64,000 nucleotides of DNA. Source: Metaphire vulgaris. Its lineage: Eukaryota > Annelida > Clitellata > Crassiclitellata > Megascolecidae. The stretch lies in NCBI GenBank assembly GCA_018105865.1, contig CM030833.1, positions 29,967,140-30,031,139 on the forward strand, given 5' to 3'. The translations under genes and the position numbers were made by a program. This document shows, one piece after another, positions 60,060 through 64,000 of this stretch (position 1 is the stretch's first letter; the number at the start of each line of letters is the position of its first letter). The notes beneath the pieces are model-generated. The model did not search any database and was not told the DNA's origin. It saw nothing but the letters and a program-made list of their open reading frames with translations.

Positions 60060-61801
60060 GATGATGATGATGATAATGTATGCTCTGTGTAAGAATCAAT
60101 GTGTAACATTTGGTCTTTCATTGAAGTTATGTTTTTGTTCATGTTTTTTTCTAATACTTTGTTTTCCTTTCTTTAGAATCAACAAATAAGCAGCAGCAGG
60201 ATAGTTTGATTGTTTGATGTTCTTCAGGTGAAAATCCTTTACGTCCGAAACCTGACGACCGAAACGACCGAAGAGACGATCGAAAAGATTTTCAATGAAG
60301 CGGTGAAGAAAGACGACGCGGTCGAACGAGTCAAAAAGCTGCGAGATTATGCGTTCATACATTTCCGAGAGCGAAACGAGGCGATCGCCGCGATGAAACA
60401 ACTGAACGGTATGCGATCGGTCATTCCAGAGCTCCCAATCGGTCGGCCGAGGAATTTATCGACTGCTTTTGAAATTTAAATTAGGCAAAGTGGGATCTCA
60501 TTTGGTGGTGGTGGGGATGGTGGTGGAAATTACCCATCTGGCTTATCCTGACTCTAATTTGGATTGGATGAAGCCATAAGCATTATGATAGTGGCGCTAT
60601 AGAAGTTTATTGATTGATTCATTGTCAGCTTATATAGAGTATGTGGAGATGGTGTAATGTAGTGTAATGATCTCATAATTACGGTGCTTTTGATTTCTTG
60701 TATTTGTCAATTGTTTCAGGTTCTGTCATCGATGGAGCAAATGTCGAAGTTGTTTTGGCAAAACCAGTGGATAAGAATTATTCGGTTAAAAAGTCAGAGG
60801 TAGGGTAACTTTGGCATTCAACGTGATGGCTACCGTCTTTCTTACCCAGATTAACGTGCAATTCATCGGTCAGATTTTCTTTTAACGAGAAAGTTTGGGG
60901 CCTGTATTTTTTATTTTAGAAGAAATCTAGGAACATATTAAGTTCAAAGTCTGGTAGGTATAACCATTGGTTGAACGGTGTTCTCAGTAGAATTTAAACT
61001 CTGTTTTTGTGTTTTATTTTTGTTTTGCTGCATTGATGAATTTGTATTTTTGCATTTTACCCTATTTAATTTTGTGGCAGCCGCAGCTCATTGGTCTGCC
61101 AGGTGTGACCTACATTCAAGGCAGTTCGTTGGTTGCTTCACCCTCGCAGGATGGCCAATCAGGCAACACATCAAGGTACTATATTGGTGATGATGATGAT
61201 GATGATGATGATGACGACGATGATATTGGTGATGATTATGAGAATAACAATGAGTTGAAAAAATGTTACTAAGTCAGGTCACAATCAATCAACTTCTATA
61301 GCGCCACTATCATAATGCCCAGGGCATCGGCCAGACTTTGGTTAAGTCATGGAGACTAATTAGTTTTTCTTTAGAGAAAATTTTACAGATTTATTGAATT
61401 TGGCACAATAAGAAGTAGCTGAACATAAGTTAGTGTGGCAACACTGGTGTTGACTTATTTTCTTCTATTCAATGTGCTTAGATTGGCCTTTTATGCAAGA
61501 TGTGTGCACCCTTTGACTTGTGCATACATATTGCCTCAGTTGCCTCTGTGCATTTTAATGAGATTTTCGTTATTCTCATGATTAGCATTTGTCTTGTGCT
61601 TTTGGAACCTGTTTCTTGGTGGGAACAGCATGTCGAGGGTTATATAATTGACTTGTATCGTTGCTTGACAGAGAACTGTTGGGTAGAAATCCGTTGGTCA
61701 TGGGTACAAGAGATGGGTTCAAAGGTCGTGTTCGGGGAGCCGGAGGAATAGGAAGGGTATACTCACAGGCCAGGGCTCCCTACAAGAAGTCCTCACCCGA
61801 G
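55641..61801 (+). CDS. RBM47-like RNA-binding protein, 5' part (A1CF/RBM46/RBM47 family)
   Basis: Product: three-RRM RNA-binding protein. Vertebrate relatives act in the nucleus on splicing, mRNA stability and C-to-U editing complexes. Exons: 55641-56345, 60228-60408, 60720-60799, 61081-61175, 61672-61801, phases 0, 1, 0, 2, 0, all agreeing. This covers 397 codons; the gene continues past the right edge or into unrecognised exons. The leader [20 protein letters not shown] is the family signature before RRM1. RNP2/RNP1: VFVGKL (63-68) and RGFCFVTY (101-108) in RRM1; LFVGGL (143-148) and RGFAFVEF (184-191) in RRM2; ILYVRNL (238-244) and DYAFIHF (~275-281) in RRM3. AIDWAEPE after RRM2 and LAKPVDK after RRM3 are family hallmarks. 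The last exon is Arg/Gly-rich ([19 protein letters not shown]), as in RBM47. RBM46 or an ancestral single gene is also possible. Confidence 0.92.
56457..56638. mobile_element. hAT-like MITE, diverged
   Basis: CAGTGTTTTAGACAGG at the left and CTGGATAAAACACTG at the right, with an interior CCTGGAATCTGGAT like the relatives. Flanks do not match clearly. It sits in RBM47-like intron 1, ~110 bp after the donor. Confidence 0.6.
56979..57140. repeat. (TTA)n-(ATC)n-(AAT)n-(ATT)n compound array
   Basis: Compound triplet array in RBM47-like intron 1. Confidence 0.95.
57448..57461. promoter_or_regulatory. RFX X-box-like palindrome in intron 1
   Basis: GTTACCATGGTAAC, a perfect 14-bp palindrome fitting the X-box pattern. 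~1.1 kb downstream of exon 1; function inferred from the motif only. Confidence 0.35.
58357..58496. repeat. (TTA)n microsatellite, ~140 bp
   Basis: TTA run with a short AGTATT-containing interruption. Confidence 0.95.
58681..58769 (+). other. Possible cassette (poison) exon in RBM47-like intron 1
   Basis: A good acceptor (CTTTCCCTGCAG) and donor (CACAG|GTACAC) bound an 89-nt open segment ([17 protein letters not shown]...). It is not part of the conserved protein and its length is not a multiple of three, so inclusion between exons 1 and 2 would shift the frame. Confidence 0.35.
59146..59219. repeat. (TTA)n microsatellite
   Basis: TTA run. Confidence 0.95.
59940..60073. repeat. (AAT)n/(ATT)n and (ATG)n cluster
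   Basis: Triplet repeats ~155 bp before RBM47-like exon 2. Confidence 0.9.
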
Positions 61802-61958
61802 GTAGGAAACCAATTTTATCGATTTCGTGGCATTTTTTTCTTTGGCATCTGACAAGTCTTGCATTTGGAGAGGAAGGGTAGGCAGCAGCCAGCGTATTCT
61901 GAGGTTGGGTGTGAAAAAGCAATCAAAAATCAATCAGTCAAACAATCAAACAACAGAA

Positions 61959-62026
<68 letters not shown>

Positions 62027-62685
62027 GAGTGATTTTAAAATTATTAATTAATAAGAAGCAATTTTATGATGACAGGATTTTGTGTGTTAGTTTGTGGTTT
62101 TCAATTTATTAGTATATTGTAGCTGTTGAAGGTTTGTTGTTACTTGTCTCTACAAATACTTGTTGGCAACAGTACACTCTCTTTGTTCCTCTATAAGTAC
62201 GGCCGTCTCTATTCAGAGTTTCTGTATTGCTGCTGTTGCATCATCCAGTGTACTTGACTCATTGCAACAGTTGAAGTACTTTGCATTAGACTGGGTCAAG
62301 TGTTGCAAGTGTCTTCTAATGTTATTGTCAATGGTAACCTGCTGATATTTTTCAGTGGCTGTAATAATCAGTGTAATTCATAACAACAGGGTTTAATCCC
62401 AGGTATTTTACCCCCAAAATTTGCTGTTTGTTGTTTGAGGAGTGACTTTTCAGCAAGAATAACTCAATTACAACATACTTGACTTCTTATATATTAAATA
62501 TCCTGACATACTTTCTTATAGTAAGTACCAGATGCTTTCTTTTATAGTACCGGTAAGTACCGGTATGCTGAATTCGAATTAGAAATGTTCCACATAAGAT
62601 TAAGTTCAAATCTATTAATAAGGGTTTGTGTAATAGAAAAGTATTTTTATGTATCTATTGTATGTTGCCTCTGCCACAGATAATA

Positions 62686-62734
<49 letters not shown>

Positions 62735-64000
62735 GTGTGAATTTGTGCTTAAGGCCTTGAGGTCATGAAAGAAGTAAACTTTTACCACATTACTTGTGAT
62801 TTTCCCAGTAAAAATGTTGTAAGATAAACTAATTTTGACTGTAAAGCATACTTGTTAAGTTTTAGCTTCAACTTTTCTGCCTTTCAGACCTTGATGTGGA
62901 TCTGGTGTTAAATGTAAACAGGTTTTTTTACATTTTGCTCTTAAATTAATCATTAATGAGTTAATAATTTTGCTTTGGAGAAAATTTGTTTTATTCAGCA
63001 TGGTGGATATTCATCTTCATACTTGCAGCTGCAGATCTTCGTACTTTCGTAATTGTCACTAATTTAATTAAGATTTTAATTAAAGCAAAAATCAACATTA
63101 AAATCCAAATATACTCGTCATCAGAAATTCATACGATCTGCAAAATGATTTGATTTAAGTTTAAAATTCGCTTTCTTTCTTTAAGATTACAGAGGTGTTA
63201 TTTTGGTGCTAATCATGGAATTAATCCCGGCTGTTCTTTTTAATCGGTGATTTGGTTTTTACAATCTTGCACTTATTTTGTCAACTACTTCTCGATGTAA
63301 TTAAATGCAATGGTTATACCTTTAGGTTTTCAAGTGATCTGATATTATTATTTGAAATAATTGGCTTCATCTGTTTTCTGTCAAAAACTGCAGTTTCTTA
63401 GACCGTCACGTGACCATTGTCACGTGACTATCTCTTTTCATGTAACAAATATTATGCAGTGACGTATTTGCAGTATAGCATATAACAGTCATTTTGATAC
63501 AGCATCACGGAATTTGGATGGCTTTCTACAGTTAATATACATGAATTCCATGTCAATACAGGAGACTGTTGTACATTGATAAAACAGTGGGGAGGAGGGG
63601 AGTTTGCCTTGTATGCCTTGCGTTATAAGATGCATGAACGGTCCAAGTTGATCAGGTGGGAAGGTGTGCACCTGGCCTGGAAAAGGACCGTGTCCCACAT
63701 ATAATGGAGCAGCAGGGGTCCTTGGCTGGAGTGAAATTCTATCTGATCCACAGGACTATCCCATAGAAATGATTGATAACGTTATATTATCATAACCTCC
63801 CTCATTTCCAGCATAAATTATTTTTTTTCAGTGTAAGTGAGCAAAGATATGTGGAGAGCAGTTTATTAGTATAATTTGTGCCATGCATACACAGACAGTT
63901 ACTGACTGTGGTATATATTTTGACGGTTTGGTGAGAATCTGCCATCACGTTTAATGTATTTGGGTGCTAATTAAGGACTCTTAAAGATAAATTGTTGTTC
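61802..64000. other. Downstream RBM47-like intron
   Basis: No further exon of the family's C-terminal part could be recognised. It contains TA/GA (61963-62024) and TTA (62686-62734) microsatellites and two CACGTG palindromes. Confidence 0.6.
63405..63428. promoter_or_regulatory. Twin GTCACGTGAC palindromes
   Basis: Two identical perfect 10-bp palindromes GTCACGTGAC, 4 bp apart (63405-63414, 63419-63428), matching the E-box of MiT/TFE, USF and related bHLH-ZIP factors. They lie in the presumed RBM47-like intron. Confidence 0.4.

Overview
The window is eukaryotic nuclear DNA. Exons have GT/AG boundaries and matching phases, introns run from about 100 bp to several kb, and microsatellites and short transposon remnants fill the spaces. 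Gene content (an ORP5/8-type lipid-transfer protein and an A1CF/RBM46/RBM47-type RNA-binding protein) is animal. Telomere-like CCCTAA sequence in an intron and a striking excess of TAGGCCTA suggest a marine invertebrate. My best guess is an echinoderm or a related deuterostome, but that is inference only.

Layout. 1-3930 is gene-poor and AT-rich, dominated by a ~1.3 kb imperfect fold-back. 3931-17040 (+) holds very large GC-rich exons encoding a low-complexity, probably nuclear protein with a SUMO-interaction-like VIDLT motif, a coiled coil and the first half of a MYND zinc finger. I do not recognise this protein. It may be one gene of >2,800 codons or two neighbours, and its two largest exons each contain one reading-frame break. 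The remaining MYND exons were not found. 17041-38039 is intronic or intergenic, crowded with repeats, with one candidate minus-strand coding exon (26287-26990) and a promoter-like stretch near 33.7-33.9 kb. 38040-50457 (+) is an essentially complete OSBPL8/ORP8-like gene: 19 exons, a second phase-compatible first exon, a PH domain, an OSBP-related lipid-transfer domain with EQVSHHPP, and a C-terminal membrane anchor. Its likely 3' UTR follows. 55641-61801 (+) is the 5' part of an RBM47-like gene with three RRMs, running off the right edge.

The most informative non-genic content is a set of short non-autonomous DNA transposons, several with exact 8-bp target duplications and CAG-type ends (hAT-like). 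Others are TTAA-flanked piggyBac-like and TA-flanked mariner-like elements. One pair of hAT-like copies has swapped flanking duplications, a signature of recombination after insertion.

The three genes look functionally independent: a nuclear regulator candidate, an ER-plasma-membrane lipid exchanger, and an RNA-binding regulator. No operon or gene-cluster logic is visible.
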